Of a stretch of 64,000 nt of DNA, positions 1 to 10,162 are shown one piece after another. A model generated the notes under the pieces. It was not told the origin of the DNA and did not search any database. It worked only from the letters and a program-made list of their open reading frames with translations. The stretch comes from Floccularia luteovirens (lineage: Eukaryota > Basidiomycota > Agaricomycetes > Agaricales > Squamanitaceae). Positions within the stretch are counted from its first letter, which is position 1. Each line of letters opens with the position of its first letter. Where the stretch lies: the NCBI GenBank assembly GCA_009739215.1, contig VSJF01000006.1:744001-808000 (forward strand), written 5' to 3'. A program made the translations under genes and the position numbers.

Positions 1-1497
1 CAGAGGACGGATGAACACTGCGGATACTGCAAGGGCAAAGTATGCAGATCACGTGCACGACGCGTCCCAAACTATCCTATACTTGGCTCAGTCATATTAC
101 TCGGCTGTCAATACTAAAGTTTGTTGGGTTCCTTCACTTCAGGCCAACAGGAAGTCTGATAAAGTGGCCATTACTACCTCAGCTAAAAAAAAAAGCTCAA
201 AGTACTAAAATTCAAAACGCATATTTGCATGACTTCCGACTGGCCATGTCTTCCATGCGACGTCGGAGTTTGCTTATAGTTAACATATGCCTCGCATGAA
301 CATTGACGGTTGTTCTATTCGCCGGCGAGAGGTGTATCGGATGGAGTGTATGCGAATGCCAAGACGCAATTCCCCTTTTCCCGGTAGATGTTGTCGATAC
401 TATAGTTGCTGATTGTCAAGAACCGGAATAAGAGTAGTCGAGAAAGTCTTGTGTCCCGTACCAAGTTTATTATTAGCCAATGTGTCATTTTCCAATCTTA
501 GAATGAAAATCAGAGATGACATTGACAGTATCCATGATTGAATCAAGTACGTGAACTTTGCTCAGGAAGATCGAAGACCCGTATTATTTTGCTGATTAAT
601 AGGGAGACTTGTATGTGTAATCTGGGGAAATAAAAGCTTCGAAAGTGGGGCGTATCATGGATGGCCTGGAATTTTGTAGAAGTGCGATGAATGGGACATC
701 TTCTAACGCCACTCTGTGTCCGCTTTGGTTTGGGATGCCGGGGGGACAGGATCTGAGCATTACTTTCCACACATCCAGCTCTATCAAGCAGTAATTCATT
801 AACGTTTAACACCGAGGCCTGAGGTTGTAAATCAGTTGGCGAAAACCTGATTCACAAATAGGCTCCTAGTGGAAAGTAGGTACTATAAGGGAGTCGTTAA
901 ATATAGCTCACCTGGGCTCGTTTACGCTAGGATAAGTCCAGGTGAGTCTTTGCAGAATGAGATGAATGTGTGAAAAAGTGCTGGTGCGAGTATCATGCCC
1001 TTATGGTGCCATTACCCATGTCAAGCGAGAAACTCCGATCTGGCTCGGGGTAAAAACAGAGAATCAGTGGTAGGATGAATGAACATGAAAAGCTTGGCAT
1101 GACATAGGAAGTGTTCCGTCGGGGATGATATAAAGATATTTGTAAGACAGCTATGAACATGAGATATTGAAGTGGTAAGAAATGTATTAAACTTGTACAC
1201 ATATTACATAGTAAAATGTTTTTTTCTTCTTTGATTTGTAAAACATTGTCAATGGTGAATTACTAGAAGAAGATGCCAAGAACAGCGCTTAACTCCGCGT
1301 GTTGCTGTTTTGGAGTATTTGGCAGGGAAACAATCTGCTTTTCTGGCCGCGACGCGACTTGGTTCCCACCACCATCATCTTCGCCCGCTCTTGTACTAAA
1401 TACCCTACCTTCCTTCATACCCTTTCTTAAAAGCCGTCATCCTAGGCACTATTTCTTGCAATCCTTAATCGTTTTGCTTGTTTCCTTCTAATTTACA
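1..1497. other. No gene recognised; upstream flank
   Basis: Only short unrelated open frames are visible, none with family motifs or convincing splice signals. The last 230 bases are AT-rich, then pyrimidine-rich just before the ATG at 1498, which suits the promoter and 5' leader of the next gene. The first kilobase may hold the flank of a gene outside the window. Confidence 0.5.
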
Positions 1498-2319
1498 ATG
1501 GGTCGAGCCTTGTTCTCTCAGATCTACGCATCTGCTCCTGCAGTGCGTACAGAGCCAGAACCAACCATCGAGCGCTGGGGAGACTGCAATCGTTTCGATC
1601 CTGACTCAGAGGAATTTTTCGAGTCCGCTCAGTACGAGGCCTTCATCGATCCTGCAGAGTATCAATCTTCCCAGGCACAACCGCCTGTCATAGAAAGTCG
1701 CTCCGTCAGCTCAGCCTCTAGCGAGAGTAGTGTCGACGACAATAGCAGTAGTGACACACCTATGGCCATCGGATCGGATGATCCTGCAATCATGATTGCA
1801 GATGCCTATTCATGGCAACGACGCCGCCGCGATACAGACTCTGAGAGGTTGCGCATTAGGACTGATCGGGATGCCCCCGTATTGAGGTCTGTTCCGATCG
1901 ACCGCTTTCCTGTAATGACCTCAGTCCCTGTCGTCATTCCGACTCCGTCTCCTCGCAATGCAGCATCCTCTGATATTCAAGAAGCTACCTCCCCACGCTC
2001 CCCCACCCTACGTCGCACTGTTAATATAACTCCTATCAATATTCCAATTGAACCTTCCACGCCTAGCCCTGTATCTCCACGTTCTCCCGTTACTCCACCA
2101 CCCCAAATGTACCAACAGTCTCCACTAATGTTCACCCCGTCGCCAGCTCCGACTGTTACTCCTCGCATCTATAGCTGGCAGACCCATTCCCATCTAGTCA
2201 TTCCCGCGAGCCCTACTATTACTCGAGAAGGTCCTCTCACTAATCCTCGCGCTCGCATGTCGTTTGCACGCCTCGATGACGCTCCGGCACGCATTCGCAT
2301 CCAGAATACCGTGATGTGA
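1498..2319 (+). CDS. Hypothetical Ser/Pro-rich disordered protein
   Basis: A single open frame of 273 codons starts at an ATG after a pyrimidine-rich leader. I do not recognise a family. The N-terminus (about residues 1-55) is acidic and aromatic, with WGDCNRFDP and EEFFESAQYEAF. Next come a Ser/Asp tract and a basic stretch with YSWQRRRRDTDSERLR (about 105-120). The rest is rich in SP, TP and PPP motifs, including PSTPSPVSPRSPVTPP, and looks disordered and open to proline-directed phosphorylation. The motif YSW occurs twice (about residues 103 and 228). There is no signal peptide, membrane segment or catalytic motif. Lack of introns is unusual next to its neighbours. The sustained compositional bias and a plausible start support real coding, but the function is unknown. 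Confidence 0.65.
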   Translation: MGRALFSQIYASAPAVRTEPEPTIERWGDCNRFDPDSEEFFESAQYEAFIDPAEYQSSQAQPPVIESRSVSSASSESSVDDNSSSDTPMAIGSDDPAIMIADAYSWQRRRRDTDSERLRIRTDRDAPVLRSVPIDRFPVMTSVPVVIPTPSPRNAASSDIQEATSPRSPTLRRTVNITPINIPIEPSTPSPVSPRSPVTPPPQMYQQSPLMFTPSPAPTVTPRIYSWQTHSHLVIPASPTITREGPLTNPRARMSFARLDDAPARIRIQNTVM

Positions 2320-2721
2320 AACCCCACAAAAGGCTTGGTGGCACCAAAATTTACTTCTATTCAAAACCACCTTAATGATGAGAAGCGGGTGGATGGATTC
2401 CCGTCCCGCTGCACTACTTACACATCATGACCTAGACCACTGTTCGTTCCAACGTTTGTGCTCTTTTGTTTCTCGCGGTTTTGTGGTAGCTTTTTCTTTC
2501 ATTTTCATGCTTGATTTATGCTCTACCTAAATTTTTTATTTCATACCCTCATCTATACTTTGGTCACATACATTATCTACATGCGTGTACCTTGTTCATC
2601 TGTGTAGCACTTCGCTCTGCACCGTCTCAAACATCTGTATTATGGTGTCGAAAAGCTGTATATCTCGGTTTGTTTCTCCCAAAATATACATACATCACTT
2701 CAATGTGACTGATTAGTGCTG
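2320..2721. other. Intergenic region between convergent genes
   Basis: This is the 3' flank shared by the plus-strand hypothetical gene and the minus-strand Rpp40 gene. It is AT-rich with no convincing coding frame. It presumably holds both 3' UTRs and polyadenylation signals. Confidence 0.5.
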
Positions 2722-4355
2722 TCAACCCCACCGAGTGTCCCACCTTCCCAAGCTTTCTGCCAATGCCCAAACCATGCTTTCGGAGTTAGGTGCCACAAGA
2801 AGAGACCATGTGTCGTCTCCTTCTGTTCTTGGTACCCTCTTCAAACTCGCTGCTTGCTCATTGCCCGATGTCAACGCTGAAGAGGGAATGTAGGACATCG
2901 GCGACTCGGCGAATGCTTGTGATGTAATTGAAATCAATGAAGAATCACCCGTATTCACCGTAGATCCGGGCATGGTTGTTCTCCCGATCCTGGTGTTGGG
3001 ACGTCAGAAACGACAAAGACAAGATTTCATGTAACAGCCTCGTAGTCAAACAAATAACAATGACTGACTTTGATACAGCGATATCAATCAGAGTTTGGAC
3101 AAATATAGGACAAAGGAGGCCCCTCCATCTTAGACGGGTGATGTCTCCGACATGGGATGGGCTTGGGGGTTCGTAGACGGCAACGAACGGATCAACTCGG
3201 TCGTTTGCCTTGAGTCTATTGATAGAGATTTTTCCTTAATGAAAACAAACTTCGGAGAGAAGGAGCGAAGAGGCGGTGCGCAATCAATGAATCAGACTTT
3301 GCTCATTGTTTTACCTCTGCGCCTTCTAACACTTTCGAAACAAAACGGAGAAGACTCACCTTTGTGAACCAGGTCCCAGACAAGCCAGCCCAACCCACTC
3401 GAATAAAGCTCTCATATTATTGTTCCAATCTTCGTCTTCATCACTTGGAAATGAAGGTCGTGGAGTGATATTCGGTTGTGGGATATGAACTTCTGAGATA
3501 TGCGAGATATTAAAGATGGCAGGTTTCAAGGATGCGTTATTATTTTGGTGTAAGATGGGCGGCTCAAAGGGCATGCTCGGGTCTGGGGAAGAATTGATAG
3601 AGGACATTGAGTGAATATCACTATAGGCGAAAAAATAATGGGAACCTTGTGAACACCAAATTACCTCCCAAAGGCCTTCTCCATTGTCTCTCTGCCTCCA
3701 TTGATCCCAATTTTCCAATGCAGTCTTATACCTTTCTAAATTTGCATTTTTTTGTAAGGGAAGTGGTAGAACTATCACTGTCCTTCGACAAAATTATAAT
3801 AGGTTTTGTCATTATATGGTGAAATCTGCAGAGATACATACGTACCATATCTATCCGCGTGTTCTTTGTACGGAAGCGCCTCCCCTTGCATCCCAAGGCG
3901 CTCATACGTGTATTTGCTCACAGATAACGTCAACACCCCCCGCTGGTCAATGCACCACGCGTCATCTGAGTTGGGGTTCGTGCACAGTATGAGAAGCATA
4001 CTTTATGTATGGCAGGGTTAGCCAGCCATTAGTTAGCGATCAGGATAAACGCACCTAGATTGTTCTATTCCGTTTACAAAAGATCCTGCATTGTTAACGA
4101 GAGTTGATAATCTAGTCCTTCCTTTTCCATAGCTTGTTTGCGTTTCCGAGAAGGCCTGTTCGAGAGCAAAGTTTGATGGAAAGACTATGTCGATCTAATC
4201 AACATTGGCTTTGTGAGTATGGCATAAAAAGAAATAGTATTTACACTTACTTGCTGGGTAAATGGATGCGAGGATGCAAATTTTGTTAGCTTTGGTGAAA
4301 GAGATTCTCCTATCGAGATTTTGATATTACGCTTTTCAAGTGGAGGGAGGTTCAT
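2722..4355 (-). CDS. RPP40: RNase P/MRP subunit Rpp40-like protein
   Basis: This is probably a protein subunit of nuclear RNase P/MRP, which trims the 5' leader of pre-tRNA. It is read from at least six exons. Exon 1 (4251-4355) encodes MNLPPLEKRNIKISIGES and ends at GTAAGTG. The second starts near 4197. The third (about 3840-3995) encodes VLTLSVSKYTYERLGMQGEA, the family's typical 'L-S-[LV]-[SP]-K-x-[TV]-Y-E-x-L-G-[LM]-x-G' block. The next begins HADRY|VIVLPLPLQKN across an intron. A following exon (about 3050-3250) reads NDRVDPFVAVYEPPSPSHVGDITRLRWRG in pieces, which fits the conserved C-terminal half. The last exon ends at 2722 in WDTRWG. The exon near 3356-3780 contains 63 bp that may be an extra intron. 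The start is the ATG at 4355, which has a clean first exon. It lies head to tail downstream of HMG-CoA synthase. Confidence 0.82.
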
Positions 4356-4492
4356 GGTAGTTTCTGACTTAGGAATAACATTGAAACTTGACCAAGTTAA
4401 TTAAAATCTATTACTCCAAACAAAGTTTCTTATTACATTCAACATAAATTGACAAAATTATTACGAAGGTTAAATATTACATCTATGAGATT

Positions 4493-6140
4493 CTAAGCAA
4501 GAGGTGCACGAAGGTATTTCCTCCTGTATTTTGAGTCAACGCTGTCCAGGTAATATGCACCAGGCCAGATGTTATCGATGGAACCTTCGGGGGTGTAGGA
4601 TACGGCATTGTGGTTCTTCTCTCGAAGCTATCACAAAAGTATAAGTATATTAGGCAATTACGTGGAGAAAAACGGTAACGTACAGCAAGTGCATCAACGA
4701 AATCCTGGCAAGGTACCACCTTCATGCTTGCTAAGCGGGACACGAGGTCCATCTTCTTCTGTATCTCAGAAGTGTCGCCTTTCACGCGCAATGTGAAGAA
4801 GCTAGCAGCGCAACCACTGCCGAAAGCGAACAAGCTGACACGCTTGCCCTTGAGCTTGGCTGGCTCAACAGTTGAAAGGAGGGATGCAAGACAGCCATAC
4901 AGCGAAGCAGTGTACATGTTTCCTAGACGACGAGAGCAAGCCATACCAGGGTCGACTTTTTCGGCGAAAGATGATTTTGAGAAGGCAACAAATGTCTTTT
5001 CAACGTTTTTATCAGTGAGGGAATCAGCATGAGAGGCATTGAGGAAGGAATCAGGGTTGGGAACATTGGCGAAGCGTGGTGCTGAGGAGGAAGTGAGGAA
5101 ATCATTGAACATCATCCTGGCATGTCCTTTGACTGCTTGTTTTCCATAAGGGCTATGGAAGATAGCATAGTCAACGTCCTCAAGCGAGAAGAGCTCTTCT
5201 GACATTTTTTCAGCGTGCACGTTATGTTGGGATTTCTTGGCAAGTCGTGCAGTTTTTTCGCGGAATGCGGTGTAAGCAGCATCCAAAGCAGCAATATATG
5301 TGACGACCGATACTGGTCCATCAACCTCGGGATATTCTGAAGAAAGGTTTGGCTTGTAGAAATCATAGGTGTTTGCCATGTAGTTTCCATGAATGGCTGG
5401 ATTGGATATTTTAGTAACTTGTAACCGGCCCGGTAGTTATACTTACGTTCGAAAACAACAGGGGCATTAGGTCCAATCAACATTGCACAGGCACCAGCAC
5501 CACCAGCCGGACGAGCAGCTCCTTCTGCATAGATAGCAATATCGCCAGCAACAACAATAGCGTTACGGCCATCCCATGAACTGGACTCAATCCAGTTGAG
5601 GGCGTTGAACAATGCAGCTGTCGACCCATAACAAGCATTCTTGGAATCGATGCCTTCGATATCTGTGTTACCAGATTCGGCAAAGAGTTCCATGAGGGTA
5701 GTCTTGACAGACTTGGACTTGTCAATGATGGTCTCAGTGCCGACGTCAATGCGACCAATCGACTTAGGGTCAATGTTATATTTCTCAAGCAGACCAGCGA
5801 CAGCTAGAATTATTACGAAAACTGAGTAAAAGCATTCATAAAGTCAAACGAAAAGCTTACCGTTCAAGGCGAAGGAGTTAATGTCTTCGCGGTCGTCTGG
5901 CCAGGCCATGTATTCCTGACCAAGTCCAATAGTGTATTTGCCCTTCGAGACCCCATCAAAAACTTCAAGGTCAGCTTCTGAGATACACTATAGACGCAGA
6001 TATGTTAGTTGACTATGGGAAGGGAAACGAGTTGGACAACGCACCCGACGAGGGAAGTAGACTTCCATGCCAAGTAGACCAACATCCTTGGGACGAGGTA
6101 TTTCGATGTCAAGAACTGAAGCGGCAATTGGGATTGTCAT
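4493..6140 (-). CDS. ERG13: Hydroxymethylglutaryl-CoA synthase
   Basis: This enzyme condenses acetyl-CoA with acetoacetyl-CoA to HMG-CoA, the step before HMG-CoA reductase in the mevalonate/ergosterol pathway. Five exons join in frame: 6045-6140, 5861-5987, 5447-5803, 4684-5396 and 4493-4627. They give 475 residues, a normal length for the family. The catalytic Cys block is visible as [18 protein letters not shown], and the following [19 protein letters not shown] is the usual acyl-binding region. The junction at exon 3/4 gives [19 protein letters not shown], which restores the conserved H-x-x-x-x-x-D-F-Y-K-P motif. [20 protein letters not shown] and [12 protein letters not shown] mark the C-terminal half. 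The C-terminus is [11 protein letters not shown], with no targeting signal, so a cytosolic form is expected. Confidence 0.97.
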
Positions 6141-6211
6141 TTTGCAGAGAAGATGGGTGGAAGAGAAAGGACAAGAAGGGATATGATGGAGTAGGAGGAG
6201 ATTGAGTAGGA

Positions 6212-6219
6212 ATTATATA
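6212..6219 (-). promoter_or_regulatory. Probable TATA box of HMG-CoA synthase gene
   Basis: On the minus strand this reads TATATAAT, about 72 bp before the HMG-CoA synthase ATG at 6140. The position is right for a TATA box with a short leader. There is no experimental support, and I saw no clear sterol-response element by eye. Confidence 0.4.
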
Positions 6220-8252
6220 GAAAAACGATACGGAGAAAATAAATAAGAAACACGCCTAAAATAAATATGGTACGATTCACTCGTCGAATCATCAATCTGC
6301 CGACCCTTCCAAAGCGAACCACTTTTTTTTTCTGAACCCCAATTCAATTCTGTTTTGCGAGTACAAGGGCCTGTCTTCCTGTGCACAATCGCTAAATTAT
6401 CCAATGGCCTGTGCTGTGATCTCAAGCCGCGATCAACCCGCCGTTTTTGTGTTTTCCGGCCCACGGAGCTGTCTCTCTTACCTCCGATAAACAAAAAACC
6501 GCATCCTTGTCCATGACCCATGACTCGCTGGCACTTGCTGTCATTTCTCTCTTGGGCTGCCCTTGTTAGTCCCATGTCCTGAATTTCAACAATAATCTCA
6601 TTGTATCTTTCAAAGGCATAATCATAATCTCGGGAGTCGGTGGCCAGGGGTCATAACATTTCTCCGAAAGATGTGGTACCAAAATTGTCCGCATACACTG
6701 CGTTGGTGCGTTTCATTGCTCCGTGCATTTCAGGAGCTTTGATGTCCAGTTTGAACTTTGCCCTAGGCAATTCTGTTATGGACTGACTCGGCTATCTAAC
6801 TGCTGGAGTACCACATGGCGTTCAAGAACGTAAACTGTCTAATTGGTTGAAGGGTGAACCACCTCGCGGTCTTTCGTCCATGCGATATTTGCAGAGAAGC
6901 GGGGCATGCACCAACTACATATGTCACTCTCGTGTTGCAGAACCAATAGCAGAGACGTCATGCATCACACGGGGACACAACCTGTTAAAAACAACCTTCT
7001 CTTTACGTCGACATCTCCAATAGCATTGCCTTTTGGAGCTCAGTGGTCTGATATCTTCATTGAAAGCTTAGTCAATACAATGGAGGGGGTGTCTCTTACA
7101 TTTACATAACCGGTGTTGAGCCAGTACACCAGCCATTCCGAAGTGTTCGGTGAACTGATCACAAAGCCTTCTATGACTAGCCTTGTAATCCAGGGTTTCT
7201 TATCGACAGCTACTGAGTTAAAATTAACCAGTATTCTCTTCGCTTCCGTGGAGGTTTTACCACGAAAAACACATTACCTACTCTCAATTGAATAAGCATC
7301 GTTTTTCCATTATTACAACTTCAGATGGGTGATATGCCATTGCTTACCTAGTGTTGCAAATTGCAAATTTTAAAGGCCCTGGAGACACAACAACTCACTT
7401 CTTCAACTTGAGGCTTGTACAGTAGCTAGATATATACATGAACTATGTTCCTACACGTTTATACAACATTTGGATTGAAATTCTTGACTTCAGGGCACCT
7501 CTAGTTATCCGATTATTGTTCACAGATCGTTCAATCTTTTGCTAGAAGTAGATTTCCAAGGTGTGAGAAATTTGCAGAACTAGGTGAGTTCTGTTTTTGC
7601 GCCAGTCTCAGTGCACCAACCTACGAAGTAACAACGGTCTATAGGCTATTGAAGCATTCTCTATAAGTTGTTCTGCAAGTAGTAAGGTGGTCAATCAAGC
7701 GGATTTCCAGCTACCAGAATTTTGCAACACTAGGTAAACCATAGTAGGTTTTAGTTGTATAAATGTGAAGCTCTTCGAGCTTTCTGCACAGGCCAAGCTT
7801 TGCAACCATGGCCACAAAATACACAGTTTTCCCAACTGAAATAATTTCAAGTTGCACAGGGGCAGATTGGAGGCAGACTCCGAGCAACTTTTTGCACTTG
7901 TTTGTCTAACGTGACTGCTTCAAGCATTGACAAATCATCTATTCTTAATTTATCCAAAAACAATTCAATCATCATCCTTTCAGCAACAGGCCGCTTTGAA
8001 AAGGTATAATATGAAATGAATTTGTATATGTATAGCATGTCAATCGATGGCTGGACGAAATTTGCTTGGTATGGTTCCTGAATCCTGCAGAGAGCCTACA
8101 CAGCGTTATCGACCCTGCGGATGCCAAGTGCTACATGCTCTCCGTTAAACATTGCGATTGGAAAAAGGGGTTCACTTATACACAAATGTCCCATTCAACT
8201 TGACTTGCACCACAACCCCCATTCCCTTCCATTCTTGTTGACGCTATTTACA
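6220..8252. other. Intergenic, 2 kb between divergent genes
   Basis: No gene is supported here. Open frames are short and lack family motifs or linked exons. The left end is the HMG-CoA synthase promoter and the right end the leader of the PalI-like gene. The middle (7344-7737) carries a repeated 17-bp motif listed separately. Confidence 0.5.
7344..7737. repeat. Dispersed 17-bp motif, one inverted pair plus a relative
   Basis: TTTGCAACACTAGGTAA at 7721-7737 is an exact reverse complement of 7344-7360. A third, direct relative lies at 7571-7587 (TTTGCAGAACTAGGTGA, 14 of 17 identical). Both direct copies sit shortly after a GATTTCCA (near 7551 and 7702), about 150 bp apart. This suggests an old duplicated unit, or the remains of a small inverted-repeat element. 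No target-site duplication is obvious. Confidence 0.45.
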
Positions 8253-9336
8253 ATGTTGCAGGTGAAAGGCGATATCAGTGTTCCAGCTGCAGGATTCCTG
8301 GGTCTCGCCACATGCATGCTGCTTTTGTGTTGCCTCTCTTCTTCAATTATTGATGACCTCCCCTTTTTCCGTCTGTCTGTGCTGGTTGGAGGATTAAAGC
8401 GCGAGGTAGTATTTGGATTGTGGGGATACTGTGTGTTGCCAATTAAAAAGGGGTTAGTACTTTCTCGTTCTCTTCCTAGTGTCAGTGTCAGATAATAATG
8501 TTCTTTTACGGTTAGGATTATGGGATTTGAAGCTAATGTCATTGAGGAATGTACAAAGCCCAAGTTCGGCTATGCTATCAATGAAAACGTTGCCAGAGCA
8601 TTGTATGTATATCTCTAAGTTTCCATTATCGTATATAGCTCGCTTACCCACATCAGACACTCACCTAACATTCAATCGATCCATACACTGGGGATCACTC
8701 GAGCTCTCATAATATATCCCATTGGTGAGTTCGTATTTTCTTCTCGTTTAGTATCAACGCTTACATTGTTATACCGCAAAGCAACGACATTCACATTTCT
8801 CACTTTCTTATTGGTACTTGCGATATACCTCTCCAAGCGTACTTCACACGTTGGTACCGGGATTGGTCGTAAGACCGCCTACGTGGTCTTGGTGTTCAGC
8901 TGTTTCTCCACCTTCTTAACCCTTTTGGCACTTGTGGCCCATGCAATTTTCATTGGGAATTTCAAATCTCGTCTTTCAAAGGTTGGAGCTTCGGGTGTCA
9001 AGTTGAGGTGGCAAGGCACGGTGAGCTCTTATCGATTATATGCTCAATGACCGTGTTTCTGATGGAGTTTCAATAGATTTGGCTGACAGTGGTCGTTTTA
9101 TTGGCGCACCTATGGAACCTAATCTTTATCGTCATTCTCTACAAGCAGATTAAGAGTGGCACCTATCATGTGGTAAATAATAAGGTTCGTCATTTGTTAA
9201 CTAAAGCCCATTGCGTGGAGTCTATGACTTATTTGCATAAATTAAATAGCACGGAAACGTCGGAAAGAAAGGCAAAAACAACAAAGCTTTCAATGCAGAG
9301 AAACACCACCCTTCTAATAAGGAATTCGGGCCATGA
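8253..9336 (+). CDS. PalI/SUR7-family four-TM membrane protein
   Basis: Six exons join in frame: 8253-8452, 8516-8602, 8657-8724, 8782-9020, 9077-9184 and 9250-9336. They give about 262 residues. TM1 is the N-terminal hydrophobic stretch AAGFLGLATCMLLLCCLSSS. An extracellular loop with VVFGLWGYC matches the family's 'F-G-x-[WF]-G-Y-C' signature. Three further TM segments follow: FTFLTFLLVLAIYL, AYVVLVFSCFSTFLTLLALV and WLTVVVLLAHLWNLIFIVILY. The tail is short, basic and cytoplasmic. Fungal members include PalI/Rim9, which assists alkaline pH sensing at the plasma membrane, and SUR7-like eisosome proteins. The sequence does not settle which role applies. The last junction (9184/9250) is the least certain, because a GTAAAT donor lies just upstream. 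Confidence 0.8.
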
Positions 9337-10162
9337 AGATGCTAATCAGTTGTCTTTACGCATAGCCGCCACAACCCCACGAACCTCATGACGGAGGTCG
9401 GGATTACATGTCTTCTAGGGTATATATGTATTAGTCGCAAAGTCATTTTTATTTTCCCCCCGCAGAAATATAAATCACTGTATGGATCACAAGAAAAACA
9501 AGTCTATTTCTAATATATACATAATCCTTCTGATGCGCAAATTTTGATACATCTTGGCTCATCAATTACTTACAACGTAATAAAGAAAGCTGTCTTTCAA
9601 GTGAAAAAAGCGGATCGTAACGATACCAAACACAGTATATTTATATTTATACAGCTCAAAATGTCAGTAACCACAGAAGCAAAAAAATCAAGATTCTCCA
9701 AATACCTCTCTTCAATCACGGTGGGGTGTGGTATTCATGAAGAGAAATTAGGTCAACTACAAAGGCACCAAGCCAATAATGGCTCAAAGGCATATAAACC
9801 ATGACACGTCCGAGTGAAATAAAGATATCCAAGAAGTAGAAAAAAAAGGGTGGAATCTGGGAGTCTTACGGTGAACTAGTGTAATGGTGGGATGCATTGT
9901 AATAAGTGACTTAGAAGCTACAGTTGAACCAAGAGATGAGTTGAGTGAGAAAGAAAATGGTTGGTTGACCCAAAAGAATGCGAAAGAAGGTAGCCATTAC
10001 GAAGACACAATTGAACCGATTAGTAATTCGCTTTTCTAAGGATAATCAGGTCAGCCGGGATGCAGAAATTTGTGCAGGAGGGGATAAGATGATGTGTTAT
10101 ATACCAATAGAGAATGGAATGCGGCGTGATATAATTGCCAACGATGAACCAAACACCAGCGG
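9337..10162. other. Intergenic region between convergent genes
   Basis: This 0.8-kb stretch lies between two gene ends and has no supported coding frame. It should contain the 3' UTRs of the PalI-like gene (plus) and the Reg1-like gene (minus). It is AT-rich, with several A runs but no strong repeat. Confidence 0.5.

Noticed and set aside
4608..5032. Plus-strand frames over HMG-CoA synthase
   Set aside because: They are antisense to well-supported exons of the synthase.
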